Origin: Streptomyces sp. ICC1
GTDB taxonomy: Bacteria; Actinomycetota; Actinomycetes; Streptomycetales; Streptomycetaceae
Length of the DNA: 64,000 nt
Direction: 5' to 3'
Assembly: GCF_003287935.1 (NCBI RefSeq)
Contig: NZ_CP030287.1
Coordinates: forward strand, 8,207,270 to 8,271,269
Part shown: positions 52,028 through 63,627 of the stretch, one piece after another
Layout of the letters: each line of letters begins with the position of its first letter
How positions within the stretch are numbered: position 1 is the first letter of the stretch
Notes under the pieces: model-generated
The model's input: the letters and a program-made list of their open reading frames with translations, nothing else
The model's database searches: none
Told to the model about the DNA's origin: nothing
Program-made: the position numbers and the translations under genes

Positions 52028-53308
52028 ATGCCGCAGACGCGCCACCGGATACGCAAGCCACGCCGCACCAGCGCCTACATCGGCATCACCGCGCTGGCCC
52101 TCGGCGTCACGGCGACCGCGAGCGCGGGGATATCCAGCCGCGGCCATTCGGCGGCCGGCCCCAAGGCCGCGACCTCCGCCGAATCGATGCTCGCGCCCTG
52201 CCGGATCTCCGGAGCCATGGGCGTGCAGATGTCCGAGGGGCTGCCGACGCCTCCCGGGTACTCGCGCTCGACCGGCGAGGTCCGGGCGCTGAACCTGATG
52301 ATCGACTTCCCCGACGCCAAGGGCGAGGGCACGGCGACCGACCGGCTGGCGGAGTTCTTCCCGCAGACCTCCGACTGGTTTCGCACCAGCTCCTACGGGC
52401 GGCTCAGCTACCGCGCCGAGGCGCCCATAAGGAACTGGCTGCGGATGCCGATGCCCTTCGCGGCGTACGGGATCGGGCGCGGCTCCCCGTACGAGCCCGG
52501 CTACCGCCAGCTCGTGGAACACATCGTCAAAACCGCCGACGCCGAGGTCGATTTCTCCCGGTATGACCTGATCAACATCCTGGTCACGCCGAACGCCGGG
52601 CCCTCCGCCCTCGACACGGTCCTGTCCGTCACCTTCTCCGGCAACCCCGAGGCCCCCGTGGCCGACGGCGTCCCGCTCGCCAACACGTCCTTCGTCTACA
52701 GCCGCCAGGACGACGGCTCCGGCTCCTACCGGGAGACCGGCTACCGCGTCCTGCCCCACGAGAACGGGCACGTGTTCGGCCTGCCCGACCTCTACACCGC
52801 CGACGGCGGGGGCACGGTCGGGCACTGGGACATCATGAGCGAGGACTGGGGCGCCAACAACGACCTGCTGGGCTGGCACAAGTGGAAGCTGGGCTGGCTC
52901 GACGGCTCCCAGATCAGCTGCGCCGGAAAGTCCGGCGTCAGCGACCACGTGCTGTCCCCGCTCGCCGTCGAGGGCGGCACCAAGCTGGCCTTCATCCCGG
53001 TGTCGGAGAGCGCCGGGTACGCGGTGGAGGTGCGCACCCGGGCCGGGAACGACGAGGCCATCTGCAAGCCCGGGGTCCTCATCTACAAGGTGGACTCCGA
53101 GGTGGACACCGGCCGCGGGCCCGTCACCGTCTCCGACAGCTCCCATGCGAGCGGAGGGTGCACCCGGCGGCCCAATGTGCACGCGGAGCTCTCGGACGCG
53201 CCGTTCCGGCCGGGCGAGACCTTCACCGACGACAAGGCGGGCATCAGCGTCTCGGTCGTGGGCGAACTGCGCAACGGCAGCTACCAGGTGCGGGTCATCC
53301 GGCCGTGA
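52028..53308 (+). CDS. Secreted M6 (immune-inhibitor A-like) metalloprotease
   Basis: A 426-residue exported protease. Signal peptide with basic N-region (RHRIRKPRRTSAYIGITALALGVTATASAG). Catalytic motif YRVLPHENGHVFGLPDLYTADGG near 238-260, with HExGH plus a downstream Asp and the Met-turn WDIMSEDWGANNDLLGWHKWKLGWL. This is an M6-family zinc endopeptidase acting outside the cell. ATG 52028 follows a region with a CRP-like palindrome. A hairpin at 53445-53474 may end the transcript. Confidence 0.88.
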   Translation: MPQTRHRIRKPRRTSAYIGITALALGVTATASAGISSRGHSAAGPKAATSAESMLAPCRISGAMGVQMSEGLPTPPGYSRSTGEVRALNLMIDFPDAKGEGTATDRLAEFFPQTSDWFRTSSYGRLSYRAEAPIRNWLRMPMPFAAYGIGRGSPYEPGYRQLVEHIVKTADAEVDFSRYDLINILVTPNAGPSALDTVLSVTFSGNPEAPVADGVPLANTSFVYSRQDDGSGSYRETGYRVLPHENGHVFGLPDLYTADGGGTVGHWDIMSEDWGANNDLLGWHKWKLGWLDGSQISCAGKSGVSDHVLSPLAVEGGTKLAFIPVSESAGYAVEVRTRAGNDEAICKPGVLIYKVDSEVDTGRGPVTVSDSSHASGGCTRRPNVHAELSDAPFRPGETFTDDKAGISVSVVGELRNGSYQVRVIRP

Positions 53309-53310
53309 CC

Positions 53311-53400
53311 CGGCGCCCGCGCCCGGCGTCGGGCCCGGCGTCCGGCCCGGAGTCCGGCCCGGCGTCCCGCCCGGCGTCCCGCCCGGCGTCCCGCCCGCAG
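53311..53400. repeat. GC-rich CCCGGCGTCC tandem repeat
   Basis: About eight units of a 10-12 bp repeat (CCCGGCGTCC, CCCGGAGTCC, CCCGCCCGGCGTC) follow directly after the protease stop. No coding function is apparent; probably slippage-derived. Confidence 0.75.
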
Positions 53401-53444
53401 CCCTTGGGCCCGGCCGAAGGGCCCGGGCCGGACCGGCCCTCGTG

Positions 53445-53474
53445 CCCGGCAGGCCGCCGCGGTGGCCTGCCGGG
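53445..53474. terminator. Hairpin downstream of M6 protease
   Basis: An 11-bp perfect stem (CCCGGCAGGCC at 53445-53455 with GGCCTGCCGGG at 53464-53474) and an 8-base loop lie between the protease and the oxidoreductase gene, a likely factor-independent terminator without U-tract. Confidence 0.6.
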
Positions 53475-53591
53475 AGCGCCGCGAGGTCGAGTCGCTCGGC
53501 CCGCCGGTTCGCGACCTCCGGCCCCCTGCCCGACCGGATCCGGGCGGCGATGGTTGAGTGGACCAGCCGTGTCACACCGTAGGGAGACCCC

Positions 53592-54473
53592 TTGAAGGCC
53601 TTCGCGCTGCGCCGGACCGGCGAGCCGCCCGCCGTGGCGGACCGGCCCGTTCCCGAACCCCGGGCGGGCGAAGTCCTCGTACGCACCTCGGCCGCGCTCA
53701 TCTGCGCCTGGGACGGGCACACCGCCGCCGGAGCGCCCACCGGGCTCGGCCACGAGGCCGTCGGCACCGTCGAGGCCATCGGCCCCGGAGTCTGCCCGTC
53801 CTACGTCGGCCGGCGCGTCGGGGTCGAGGGCCACGGGCGGCTCGCCGAGTTCTTCCGCGCCCCGGCGGCCGGAGCCGGGCTCGTGGCGCTCCCCGACAGC
53901 ATCAGCGACCACCAGGCCCTGTACGCGGCCGGCTCGCTGCCCACCGGCTTCGCCGCCGCCGAGGAGTCCGGACCGCCCCCGGGCGGGAGCGTCGTGGTCT
54001 TCGGGCAGGGCGCCGTCGGGCTCGGCGCCACCATCGCGGCCGGGCGGCTGCGCGGTGCGCGCGTCATCGCCGTCGAGCCGGAGATGAAGCGGCAGCGCCT
54101 CGCCCTGCGGTTCGGGGCGGACGTGGTCATCGATCCGGCCTACGAGGACACCGCCGAGCGGATCCTGGAGCTGACCGGCGGCGCCGGCGCGGACCGGGCG
54201 ATCATGGCGACGGCCTCGCCCGCCGCCGCGAGGGCGGCCCGCGAAGGGCTCTCCGGCGGCGGCCGGATCACCTACGCCCGCTGCCGGCCGCCGCAGAGCA
54301 GCGGCGCGCGGTTCGCGCGGGCCCTGCGGCTGATCGGCGAGGGGCTCGTGAACCCGACGGTGATCACGACCCACGAATTCCCCTTCCACCGTGTCGAGGA
54401 GGCCTTCGCCCGGCTCGTCGCCCGGGAGCCCGGCATGATCAAACCGGTCATCCTCTTCCCCCGCCCGAGCTGA
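53592..54473 (+). CDS. MDR-family oxidoreductase lacking the structural-zinc lobe
   Basis: A 293-residue medium-chain dehydrogenase. The N-terminal GroES-like domain starts normally (MKAFALRRTGEPPAVADRPVPEPRAGEVLVRTSAALICAWDGHTAAGA) and continues with GLGHEAVGTVEAIG. The usual 40-50 residues with the CxxCxxC structural-zinc lobe are missing (GRRVGVEGHGRLAEFF), and the catalytic Cys is Ala-Trp-Asp. NAD site VVVFGQGAVGLGATIAAGRLRGARVIAVEPE is intact. It may act on a zinc-independent substrate or be inactive. TTG start with AGGGAGA five bases upstream. Confidence 0.78.
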   Translation: MKAFALRRTGEPPAVADRPVPEPRAGEVLVRTSAALICAWDGHTAAGAPTGLGHEAVGTVEAIGPGVCPSYVGRRVGVEGHGRLAEFFRAPAAGAGLVALPDSISDHQALYAAGSLPTGFAAAEESGPPPGGSVVVFGQGAVGLGATIAAGRLRGARVIAVEPEMKRQRLALRFGADVVIDPAYEDTAERILELTGGAGADRAIMATASPAAARAAREGLSGGGRITYARCRPPQSSGARFARALRLIGEGLVNPTVITTHEFPFHRVEEAFARLVAREPGMIKPVILFPRPS

Positions 54474-54561
54474 TCCGCGGCCTGATCCGCGCCCCCCAGC
54501 CACGACCCGACCCGCGACCCGATCCGCCGTCCGGAGCCCGCTCCGTGAAGGGACCCCCGTC

Positions 54562-55041
54562 ATGCCCAGCACCCCCGAAGAACGCCTCGCCGCCGCCGGA
54601 CTGAAGCTCCCGCCGACCCCCTCGCCGGTCGCCGTCTACGTCCCGGCCGTCCAGAGCGGCCACTACGTGTACACCTCGGGCCAGCTCCCGATGGTCGACG
54701 GCTCCCTCCCGCTGACCGGCAAGGTCGGCGCCGAAGTCACCCCGGAGCAGGCCAAGGAGCTGGCGCGGCAGTGCGCGCTGAACGCGCTGGCCGCCGTCGC
54801 CTCCGTCTCCGGGGACCTGTCCGCCGTCAAGCGCGTGGTCAAGGTCGTCGGCTTCATCGCCAGCGATCCCCACTTCACCGGCCAGCCGGGCGTGCTCAAC
54901 GGCGCCAGCGAGCTGCTGGGCACCGCCTTCGGCGACGCCGGCATCCACGCCCGCAGCGCCGTCGGCGTGTCCGTGCTGCCGTTGGACGCCCCCGTCGAGG
55001 TCGAGCTCGTCGTGGAACTGCACACCCCTATGGGCGTCTAG
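54562..55041 (+). CDS. RidA/YjgF family protein
   Basis: A 159-residue protein of the YjgF superfamily, which deaminates reactive enamines/imines from PLP enzymes. Visible blocks: AVQSGHYVYTSGQLPMVDGSLPLTGKVGAEVTPEQAKELARQCALNALAAVASVSGDLSAVKRVVKVVGFIASDPHFTGQPGVLNGASELLGTAFGDAGIHARSAVGVSVLPLDAPVEVELVVEL. The Arg and Glu of the active site correspond to HARSAVG and VEVELV. The TAG stop is supplied by the CTAG of a MITE copy. Confidence 0.9.
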   Translation: MPSTPEERLAAAGLKLPPTPSPVAVYVPAVQSGHYVYTSGQLPMVDGSLPLTGKVGAEVTPEQAKELARQCALNALAAVASVSGDLSAVKRVVKVVGFIASDPHFTGQPGVLNGASELLGTAFGDAGIHARSAVGVSVLPLDAPVEVELVVELHTPMGV

Positions 55042-55214
55042 TGCTGTGGCCGGGAAGGTTTGCCGGGTCGCGGTGTCCGGTGCGGTGCATCGCAAGGCGG
55101 AGGACCACGCCTCGTACTGGACGTACCGGTGTGGTCCGACAACGCGGCGAGGTGCCGTGCCGGGCGCCGCGACCCGGTGAACCTTTCCGGTCACAACACT
55201 AGTGCTGTGGCCGG
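55038..55214. mobile_element. MITE-like element, copy 2, plus an adjacent third end
   Basis: Bases 55038-55202 (165 bp) repeat the terminal and internal blocks of the 27043 element: CTAGTGCTGTGGCCGGGAAG at the left, GTGAACCTTTCCGGTCACAA at the right, and CTCGTACTGGACGTACC inside. The right-hand CTAG (55199-55202) is also the start of another left terminus (to 55214), so two elements abutted or one is nested. The left CTAG forms the RidA stop codon. Confidence 0.85.
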
Positions 55215-55258
55215 CTCTTTCGTTTGACGGCTGTTGACGGTGGGATCGACGCGCCCGA

Positions 55259-56170
55259 TCACGCACCCCCGCGGGGCGAGCGGCCGCCGCGCGAGCCGCA
55301 GTACTGCTCCCACGTCCAGACGAGCTGGCGGCGGGCCATGACGGCGACCGCGTGGCGGCGGTACTTCGCCGTTCCGCGGACGTCGTCGATCGGGTTCGTC
55401 GCCCCGGAGGCGAGGTCGCCGAACTGCTTGACGACCGACGGGGTGATGACCTCGCCGGACTCCCAGAAGCCGCCCTCTTCGAGCACGGCGTTCAAGAACT
55501 CCTCGGCGGTCTTCGCCCGGATCGGAGTGGGGGCCGCGGAGCCGATGCCGGTACGGACCGTGCGGGTCGCGGGGTGCAGGGCGAGGCCGAACGCGCAGAC
55601 GGCGATGACCATCGCGTTGCGGGTGCCGACCTTCGAGTACTGCTGGGGGCCGTCCGCCTTCGTGATGTGGACGGCCCGGATCAGCTCGTCCGGGGCGAGC
55701 GCGTTGCGCTTGACGCCCGTGTAGAACGCGTCGATCGGGATCAGGCGGGATCCGCGTACGGACTCCACCTCGACCGCGGCGCCCGCCGAGAGCAGCGCGG
55801 GGTGCGCATCACCGGCCGGCGAGGCGGTGCCGAGGTTGCCGCCGACGCTGCCCCGGTTGCGGATCTGCGGGGACGCGACCGTGTGCGAGGCGAGCGCGAG
55901 TCCCGGAAGCTCCGCGCGCAGGCTCTCCATGATCCGCGTGTACGGGACGCAGGCGCCCAGCCGGACCGCGTCCCCGCCGACCTCCCACTCACGCAGCGCG
56001 GCGATGCGGTTGAGGTCCAGGAGCTGTTCGGGCCGGCGGTGGTCGAAGTTGATCTCGACCATCACGTCCGTGCCGCCCGCGATCGGGACGGCCGTGGGGT
56101 ACTCGGCCTTCGCGGCGAGCGCCTCCTCCCAGCTGGCGGGGCGAAGGAAGTCCATGTGGGGGGCTCTCAT
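55259..56170 (-). CDS. Xanthine dehydrogenase FAD-binding subunit
   Basis: A 303-residue CoxM/XdhB-type flavoprotein subunit: MDFLRPASWEEALAAKAEYPTAVPIAGGTDVMVEINF (FAD site), then LGLASHTVASPQIRNRGSVGGNLGTASPAGDAHPALLSAGAAVEVES (second FAD site), and a C-terminal CO_deh_flav_C domain. It transfers electrons from the 2Fe-2S and Mo subunits, which would normally follow in the same operon but are absent here: the MITE cluster begins 44 bases downstream. ATG 56170 or 56155 are both possible starts. Confidence 0.9.
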   Translation of the reverse strand: MRAPHMDFLRPASWEEALAAKAEYPTAVPIAGGTDVMVEINFDHRRPEQLLDLNRIAALREWEVGGDAVRLGACVPYTRIMESLRAELPGLALASHTVASPQIRNRGSVGGNLGTASPAGDAHPALLSAGAAVEVESVRGSRLIPIDAFYTGVKRNALAPDELIRAVHITKADGPQQYSKVGTRNAMVIAVCAFGLALHPATRTVRTGIGSAAPTPIRAKTAEEFLNAVLEEGGFWESGEVITPSVVKQFGDLASGATNPIDDVRGTAKYRRHAVAVMARRQLVWTWEQYCGSRGGRSPRGGA

Positions 56171-56354
56171 TCGTCGTACCTGTGGGGCAAGTGCGGCCCC
56201 CGGGGCGGGTGTTCGACAGTCACCGATCCCATGAACCATGGCGAGCGGACTCAAACCGATTTCCGTGGAATTACCCCAACGTAAAGTCCTGACCTGCGGT
56301 TCTGTGGGATGTCGAACAGATCGGCCCGGTTGCGGCGCATGGCAGGGTGGAGCC

Positions 56355-57260
56355 ATGAGGCTGCGTGATCTGCTGTCGTCCGAAGCTCTCCCCGGGCTGC
56401 CCGAACTGCGCCTGCTCGGCGGCGGCGGGCACCTCGACCGGCCCGTGCTCGCCGCCGTGACCATCGACCTGCCCGACCCGGGGCGCTTCGTGTCCCCCGG
56501 GGACCTGGTGCTGTCCGGGCTGGCCTGGCGCCGCAAGGACGCCGGGGCCGGCCAGTGCGACGCCTTCGTACGCGTCCTCGTGGAAGCCGGCTGCGCCGCA
56601 CTGGGCGCGGGCGAGGCCAAGTTCGGGCACGTGCCCGCCGATCTGGTGGAGGCCTGCGACCGGCACGGGCTGCCGCTGCTCGCGGTGGGCGTGGAGGTGC
56701 CCTTCACGGCCGTCACCGAGTACGTGGCGCGCAGCCGGGCCGGGGCGCGGGTCGGGAACCTCGCCGCGCTGGTCGACCGGCACCGGCGGTTCACCGCCGA
56801 CCGGCAGGCCGGGGCAGGGGCCGACGCCCTCCTCGAGCTGATGCTGGCCGAGCTGGACCTGCGGGCGTACATCCTCTCCCCCACGGGCCGGCAGATCGCG
56901 GGTGCGCGGCCGCCGCTGCCGGAGAAGACGGCCTCGGCGCTGGCGGGCCGGTTCCTGGCCGCCGAGCGGGCGGGCGGGCCCGCCCCGCACCGCACGGTCG
57001 CCCGCTCCACGGCGTACTCGCTGTTTCCGGTGCGCACCGGGCCGGACGCCGGGGCCGCGCCGACCGACTGGCTGATCGCGGTCGAGGCCGACTGCGCCGA
57101 CTGGGGCCGCGAGCGCGTGGACCTCGTGGAGCGGCTCGCGCGGCTGGTCGCGGTGGAGCGGTCCGGGCGCGACACCGACCGCACGGCGCGCCGGAGCACC
57201 GCCGGGCGGCTGCTGGCCCTGTTGGAGCCGCACGGCGGGGGCGGGCCGGGTGGAGGGTAG
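56355..57260 (+). CDS. PucR-type purine catabolism regulator, lacking HTH
   Basis: A 301-residue protein matching the N-terminal PucR domain (MRLRDLLSSEALPGLPELRLLGGGGHLDRPVLAAVTIDLPDPGRFVSPGDLVLSGLAWRRKD) and the middle linker of PucR-family activators. Family members are about 500-550 residues with a C-terminal PucR-type HTH; here the chain stops at LLALLEPHGGGGPGGG without it. The gene is divergent from the xanthine dehydrogenase subunit gene, its natural target. The missing end meets an NRPS gene 15 bases later, so a deletion or false join is likely. Confidence 0.82.
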   Translation: MRLRDLLSSEALPGLPELRLLGGGGHLDRPVLAAVTIDLPDPGRFVSPGDLVLSGLAWRRKDAGAGQCDAFVRVLVEAGCAALGAGEAKFGHVPADLVEACDRHGLPLLAVGVEVPFTAVTEYVARSRAGARVGNLAALVDRHRRFTADRQAGAGADALLELMLAELDLRAYILSPTGRQIAGARPPLPEKTASALAGRFLAAERAGGPAPHRTVARSTAYSLFPVRTGPDAGAAPTDWLIAVEADCADWGRERVDLVERLARLVAVERSGRDTDRTARRSTAGRLLALLEPHGGGGPGGG

Positions 57261-57275
57261 GGCGGGCGGGCGGAG

Positions 57276-59804
<2,529 letters not shown>

Positions 59805-59852
59805 GAACGGGGTGCAGCGCTGCTCGCGGGCCAGGGCGTCGAGCCCGGCGAC

Positions 59853-59893
59853 GAGCCCGGGGTCCAGGGGTACACCCCCTGGACCCCGGGCTC
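59853..59893. terminator. 18-bp perfect hairpin between kinase and NRPS
   Basis: Bases 59853-59870 and 59876-59893 are perfect reverse complements with a TACAC loop (arm begins GAGCCCGGGGTCC). It sits 43 bases past the kinase stop and at the point where NRPS homology begins, so it may be the kinase terminator or a foldback join used in a chimera. Confidence 0.7.
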
Positions 59894-59936
59894 CGCCGGA
59901 TCAGACCACCGGCCGGCCAGGCCAAGCGCGCGCAGG

Positions 59937-61115
59937 TCAGGCCACCCGGTCCCGCCACGGGAGCTCCGCCGTCACCACCGTCCCCGCACCCTCCGGGGAA
60001 TCCACCACCAGCACCCCGTCCACCGCGCCGAGCCGCTCCGAGAGCCCCGCCAACCCCGACCCGGCCAGGGCATCCGCCCCGCCGCGCCCGTCGTCCGACA
60101 CCCGGATCAGCAGCCGCCGCTCCGCCCGCCACACCTCCACCGAGGCGCCCCGCGCCTGCGGCCCCGCGTGCTTGCTCACGTTCTGCAGCAGCTCCGAGAC
60201 CACGAAGTACGCGATCCCCTCGATCGCCTCCGCCGGCCGCGCCGGCATGTCCACCGACACCTTCACCGGCACCAGGCACCGCGAGGCCACCGACGACAGC
60301 GCCGCGTCCAGACCCCGGTCGGTCAGCACCGCCGGGTGGATGCCCCGCGCCAGGTCCCGCAGTTCGCGCAGCGCCAGCTTCACCTCACCATGCGCCTCGT
60401 CCACCATCGCCGCCGCCCCCTCGGGGTCCTCCAGCAGCTTCTCCTTCGCCAGGCCCAGCCCCATCGCCAGCGCCACCAGCCGCGCCTGTGCCCCGTCGTG
60501 CAGGTCCCGCTCGATCCGCCGCAGGTCCGCCGCCGCGGTGTCGACGACGACCCCGCGGTCGGACTCCAGCTCCGCGATCCGCCGCTCCAGTTCGTCCGAG
60601 GGAGACAGCAGGCCCCGTACCATCGCCCGGTCCACGTTCGCGAGCCCCCGCACCACCCACGGCAGCACCGGCCACAGCACGAACAGCCCGGTCAGCGCCA
60701 CCGTGAAGGTGAGCACTGCCCACGGCAGCCGGATCAGCTCGAACAGCACGGTCCGCCACGCCACCGAGTCCTTGAGGCTCGCCCACAGCCAGGGGAAGAA
60801 TCCGCCCGAGCGCGCCGGCCCGGGCATCGGGCTCGGCTCGTCCACCCGTACGCCCAAGAGGTCGCGCGCCCGGGCCCGTTCCAGCCGTCCCAACTGGCGA
60901 GACAGGAACAGGCCGCCCGCGAACAGCGGAAGACCGATCGCGGTCACGGCCAGACCACCCGCGGTCGACACCATGACGACCGTGTAGACGAACCCGATGA
61001 GGGCGGCGGGGAAATTGCTCAGCAGGTACGCGATTTCCTTCCAGGTCCCGGCACTGAAGGGGGCGCGGACGGGAGGAGGGGTGTCGCCGTCGGGGGTGTG
61101 ATCGGTCGCGGTCAT
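59937..61115 (-). CDS. NarL-type sensor histidine kinase
   Basis: A 392-residue membrane kinase: four membrane segments in the N-terminal sensor half (LLSNFPAALIGFVYTVVMVSTAGGLAVTAIGLPLFAGG; LFELIRLPWAVLTFTVALTGLFVLWPVLPWVV), a HisKA_3 dimerisation helix ERDLHDGAQARLVALAMGLGLAKE with the phospho-His, and HATPase motifs VVSELLQNVSKHAG and VSDDGRGGAD...GSGLAGLSERL. Its cognate LuxR-type response regulator, normally adjacent downstream, is missing at the hairpin boundary. Confidence 0.92.
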   Translation of the reverse strand: MTATDHTPDGDTPPPVRAPFSAGTWKEIAYLLSNFPAALIGFVYTVVMVSTAGGLAVTAIGLPLFAGGLFLSRQLGRLERARARDLLGVRVDEPSPMPGPARSGGFFPWLWASLKDSVAWRTVLFELIRLPWAVLTFTVALTGLFVLWPVLPWVVRGLANVDRAMVRGLLSPSDELERRIAELESDRGVVVDTAAADLRRIERDLHDGAQARLVALAMGLGLAKEKLLEDPEGAAAMVDEAHGEVKLALRELRDLARGIHPAVLTDRGLDAALSSVASRCLVPVKVSVDMPARPAEAIEGIAYFVVSELLQNVSKHAGPQARGASVEVWRAERRLLIRVSDDGRGGADALAGSGLAGLSERLGAVDGVLVVDSPEGAGTVVTAELPWRDRVA

Positions 61116-61270
61116 GCGCCCACCCTGTCAAGCGCGCGGACCCGATGCCATGGGGTAGCCGGGCCGAGGTAAACGGGGGATAACCCCACCCCGTCGGGCC
61201 CAGGCCCTAGACTCCCGTCCGTAACAGATCAACCTGATCGTCGACAGTCGCCGAGGAACGAGGAACGGAC

Positions 61271-61678
61271 GTGCCCGAACCGACGGTATCGACCGTGACC
61301 GTGCTCGCTGCGGACTACTTCCGGACGTATTCGGTCGTCGGCCTCCTGGCCGCGCTCGGTGTGCTCTTCGTGGCGGTGGCGTTCGGCGCCGGCCGCCTGC
61401 TGCGGCCCAACGTCCCGACCCGCGAGAAGCTGCTGACGTACGAGTGCGGTGTGGACCCGGTGGGCGAGGGCTGGGCGCACACCCAGGTCCGCTACTACGT
61501 CTACGCCTTCCTCTACGTCATCTTCGCCGTCGACTCGATCTTCCTGTTCCCGTGGGCGACGGTGTTCGCCGCCGCCGGTTACGGCGCCACGACGCTGGTG
61601 GAGATGTTCATCTTCCTCGGCTTCCTGGCCGTCGGCCTGCTCTATGCGTACAAGAAGGGCGTCCTCGAATGGCTGTGA
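61271..61678 (+). CDS. nuoA: NADH-quinone oxidoreductase subunit A
   Basis: A 135-residue membrane subunit of complex I with three helices and the conserved loop [46 protein letters not shown] 61271. The stop overlaps the nuoB start by ten bases. The short N-terminus and the following nuoB-nuoC order match the second, partial complex I locus of streptomycetes. Confidence 0.93.
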   Translation: MPEPTVSTVTVLAADYFRTYSVVGLLAALGVLFVAVAFGAGRLLRPNVPTREKLLTYECGVDPVGEGWAHTQVRYYVYAFLYVIFAVDSIFLFPWATVFAAAGYGATTLVEMFIFLGFLAVGLLYAYKKGVLEWL

Positions 61679-62286
61679 CTCCGGCCGGTACCCCGGCCGT
61701 GCCGTCGGAGCCGCAGCTGCTCCCGGAGCCGAAGAGGCTGGGAGTGCTCTCCCGCCTCGCGCCCGAGCCCATGAAGGTGGTCCTCAACTGGGGCCGCCGC
61801 TACAGCCTGTGGGTCTTCAACTTCGGCCTCGCCTGCTGCGCCATCGAGTTCATCGCGGCCTCGATGGCCCGCCACGACTTCATCCGGCTCGGCGTCATCC
61901 CCTTCGCGCCCGGACCGCGCCAGGCCGACCTCATGATCGTTTCCGGCACGGTGACGGACAAGATGGCCCCGGCCGTCAAGCGGCTGTACGAACAGATGCC
62001 GGAGCCGAAGTACGTCATCTCCTTCGGCGCCTGCTCCAATTGCGGCGGGCCGTACTGGGACTCGTACTCGGTGACCAAGGGCGTCGACCAGATCATCCCG
62101 GTCGACGTCTACGTCCCGGGCTGCCCGCCCCGCCCCGAGGCGCTGCTGCAGGGCATCCTCAAGCTGCAGGAGAAGATCGCCCGCGAATCGCTGGCGGAGC
62201 GCTACGCGACGACGGCCCGGCCGTCGCCCGCGCAGCTCACCAGCGGCCTGGTCACCCCGCCGGCGGCCCCCGGGGCGGACGCGTGA
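61669..62286 (+). CDS. nuoB: NADH-quinone oxidoreductase subunit B
   Basis: A 205-residue N2 cluster subunit: [16 protein letters not shown], with the adjacent Cys pair, [50 protein letters not shown] supply the four Cys ligands for the 4Fe-4S cluster N2. ATG 61669 lies inside the nuoA 3' end; the stop overlaps nuoC (GTGA). Confidence 0.95.
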   Translation: MAVTPAGTPAVPSEPQLLPEPKRLGVLSRLAPEPMKVVLNWGRRYSLWVFNFGLACCAIEFIAASMARHDFIRLGVIPFAPGPRQADLMIVSGTVTDKMAPAVKRLYEQMPEPKYVISFGACSNCGGPYWDSYSVTKGVDQIIPVDVYVPGCPPRPEALLQGILKLQEKIARESLAERYATTARPSPAQLTSGLVTPPAAPGADA

Positions 62287-63602
62287 ACCTCTACGACTCC
62301 CTCCCGGACGCGGCGGGAACGGTCTTCGGCGAGGAAGCCGTGGGCTCGTACGCCTACTCCGTCCTCACCGTCGACGTCCCCACCGCCAGCTGGATCCCCG
62401 CGCTGGAGATCGCCCGCGACAAGCTGGGCTGCACGTACTTCGACTGGCTGAGCGCGGTGGACGAGCCGGGCACGGGATTCCGCATCTGCGCCCACGTCGT
62501 CTCCCTCGAGAACCACCGCGTACGCCGCCTGCTGCTGCGGACCACCGTCCCGCACTCGGCGCCCTCCCTGCCCTCGGCCGTCGCCGTCTACGCGGGCGCC
62601 GAATGGCACGAGCGCGAAACCTTCGAGATGTTCGGAGTCGTCTTCACCGACCACCCGAACCTGGTCCCGCTGCTCCTCCCCGAGAACTTCGAAGGCCACC
62701 CGCTGCGCAAGGACTTCGTCCTCGCGGCGCGCGTCGCCAAGGCCTGGCCGGGAGCCAAGGAGCCGGGCGAGGCGCACGACCCGGACGCCCCGAAGCGCCG
62801 CCAGATGCTTCCGCCGGGCGTGCCGGACCCCAACGACTGGGGCCCGATGAAGGGCCAGCTCCCGCCGGCCCCGGACTGGCACGGCATGGGGGACTGGCAC
62901 GGCGGACCGATGGTGGCCTTCGACCTGGAGACCACGGGGACCGACATCGAGTGCGACCGCATCGTGACGGCGGCGGTCGTGGCGCTCGGGCCGGACGGGC
63001 AGGTGGCACGCGAGCGGACGTGGCTGGTGGACCCGGGGGTGCCCATCCCCGAGGAGGCCTCCGCCATCCACGGCATCTCCACGGACCGCGCCCGCGCGGA
63101 GGGGATGGCGGCGGCTCCGGCGATAGAGGAGATCACGCAGACGCTCTTCGAGGAGCTGGGCTCGGGGACCCCGCTCGTGGTGATGAACGCGCGGTACGAC
63201 CTGACCCTGCTGGACCGCGAGTGCCGGCGGCACGGGATCCGGCCGCTGGGCGAGCGGTGGCCGGGCAGGCCCGCGCCCGTCATAGACCCCCTGGTCCTGG
63301 ACAAGCACGCGGACCGGTACCGCAAGGGCAGGCGGACCCTCCAGGCCCTCTGCGAGCACTACGGCGTGACCCTCGACGAGGCGCACAACGCGGGCGCGGA
63401 CGCGCTGGCGGCGGCCCGGACGGCGCGGCGGATGGGGGCGAGGCACGCGGCGATAGGGACGGTCGCGCTGGCCGAGCTCCACGACCTGCAGATCCGCGCG
63501 GCGGCCGAGCAGGCGGTGTCGCTGCAGAGCTACCTGCGCCGGACCTCGGACCCCGAGGCGATAGTCGAGCGGGCCTGGCCCGTCGTGCCCTACCGGGTCT
63601 GA
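62283..63602 (+). CDS. nuoC: NuoC fused to DnaQ-like 3'-5' exonuclease
   Basis: A 439-residue frame. Residues 1-195 are complex I subunit C ([84 protein letters not shown]). From residue 203 (ATG 62886 in frame) it is a DEDDh exonuclease: [21 protein letters not shown] (DxE), [12 protein letters not shown] and [14 protein letters not shown] (HxAxxD). The join carries a direct repeat GGACTGGCACGGC (62873-62885 and 62891-62903). NuoC's usual C-terminal tail is missing, so recombination or misassembly at the repeat is more likely than a working fusion protein. Confidence 0.88.
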   Translation: MNLYDSLPDAAGTVFGEEAVGSYAYSVLTVDVPTASWIPALEIARDKLGCTYFDWLSAVDEPGTGFRICAHVVSLENHRVRRLLLRTTVPHSAPSLPSAVAVYAGAEWHERETFEMFGVVFTDHPNLVPLLLPENFEGHPLRKDFVLAARVAKAWPGAKEPGEAHDPDAPKRRQMLPPGVPDPNDWGPMKGQLPPAPDWHGMGDWHGGPMVAFDLETTGTDIECDRIVTAAVVALGPDGQVARERTWLVDPGVPIPEEASAIHGISTDRARAEGMAAAPAIEEITQTLFEELGSGTPLVVMNARYDLTLLDRECRRHGIRPLGERWPGRPAPVIDPLVLDKHADRYRKGRRTLQALCEHYGVTLDEAHNAGADALAAARTARRMGARHAAIGTVALAELHDLQIRAAAEQAVSLQSYLRRTSDPEAIVERAWPVVPYRV

Positions 63603-63627
63603 GGGCGGACGCGGCAGGATCCGGCTC

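Noticed and set aside
55038..55214. Structured non-coding RNA gene
   Set aside because: The inverted ends and interior blocks recur at 27043 and 36501 with CTAG boundaries, which fits a transposable element.
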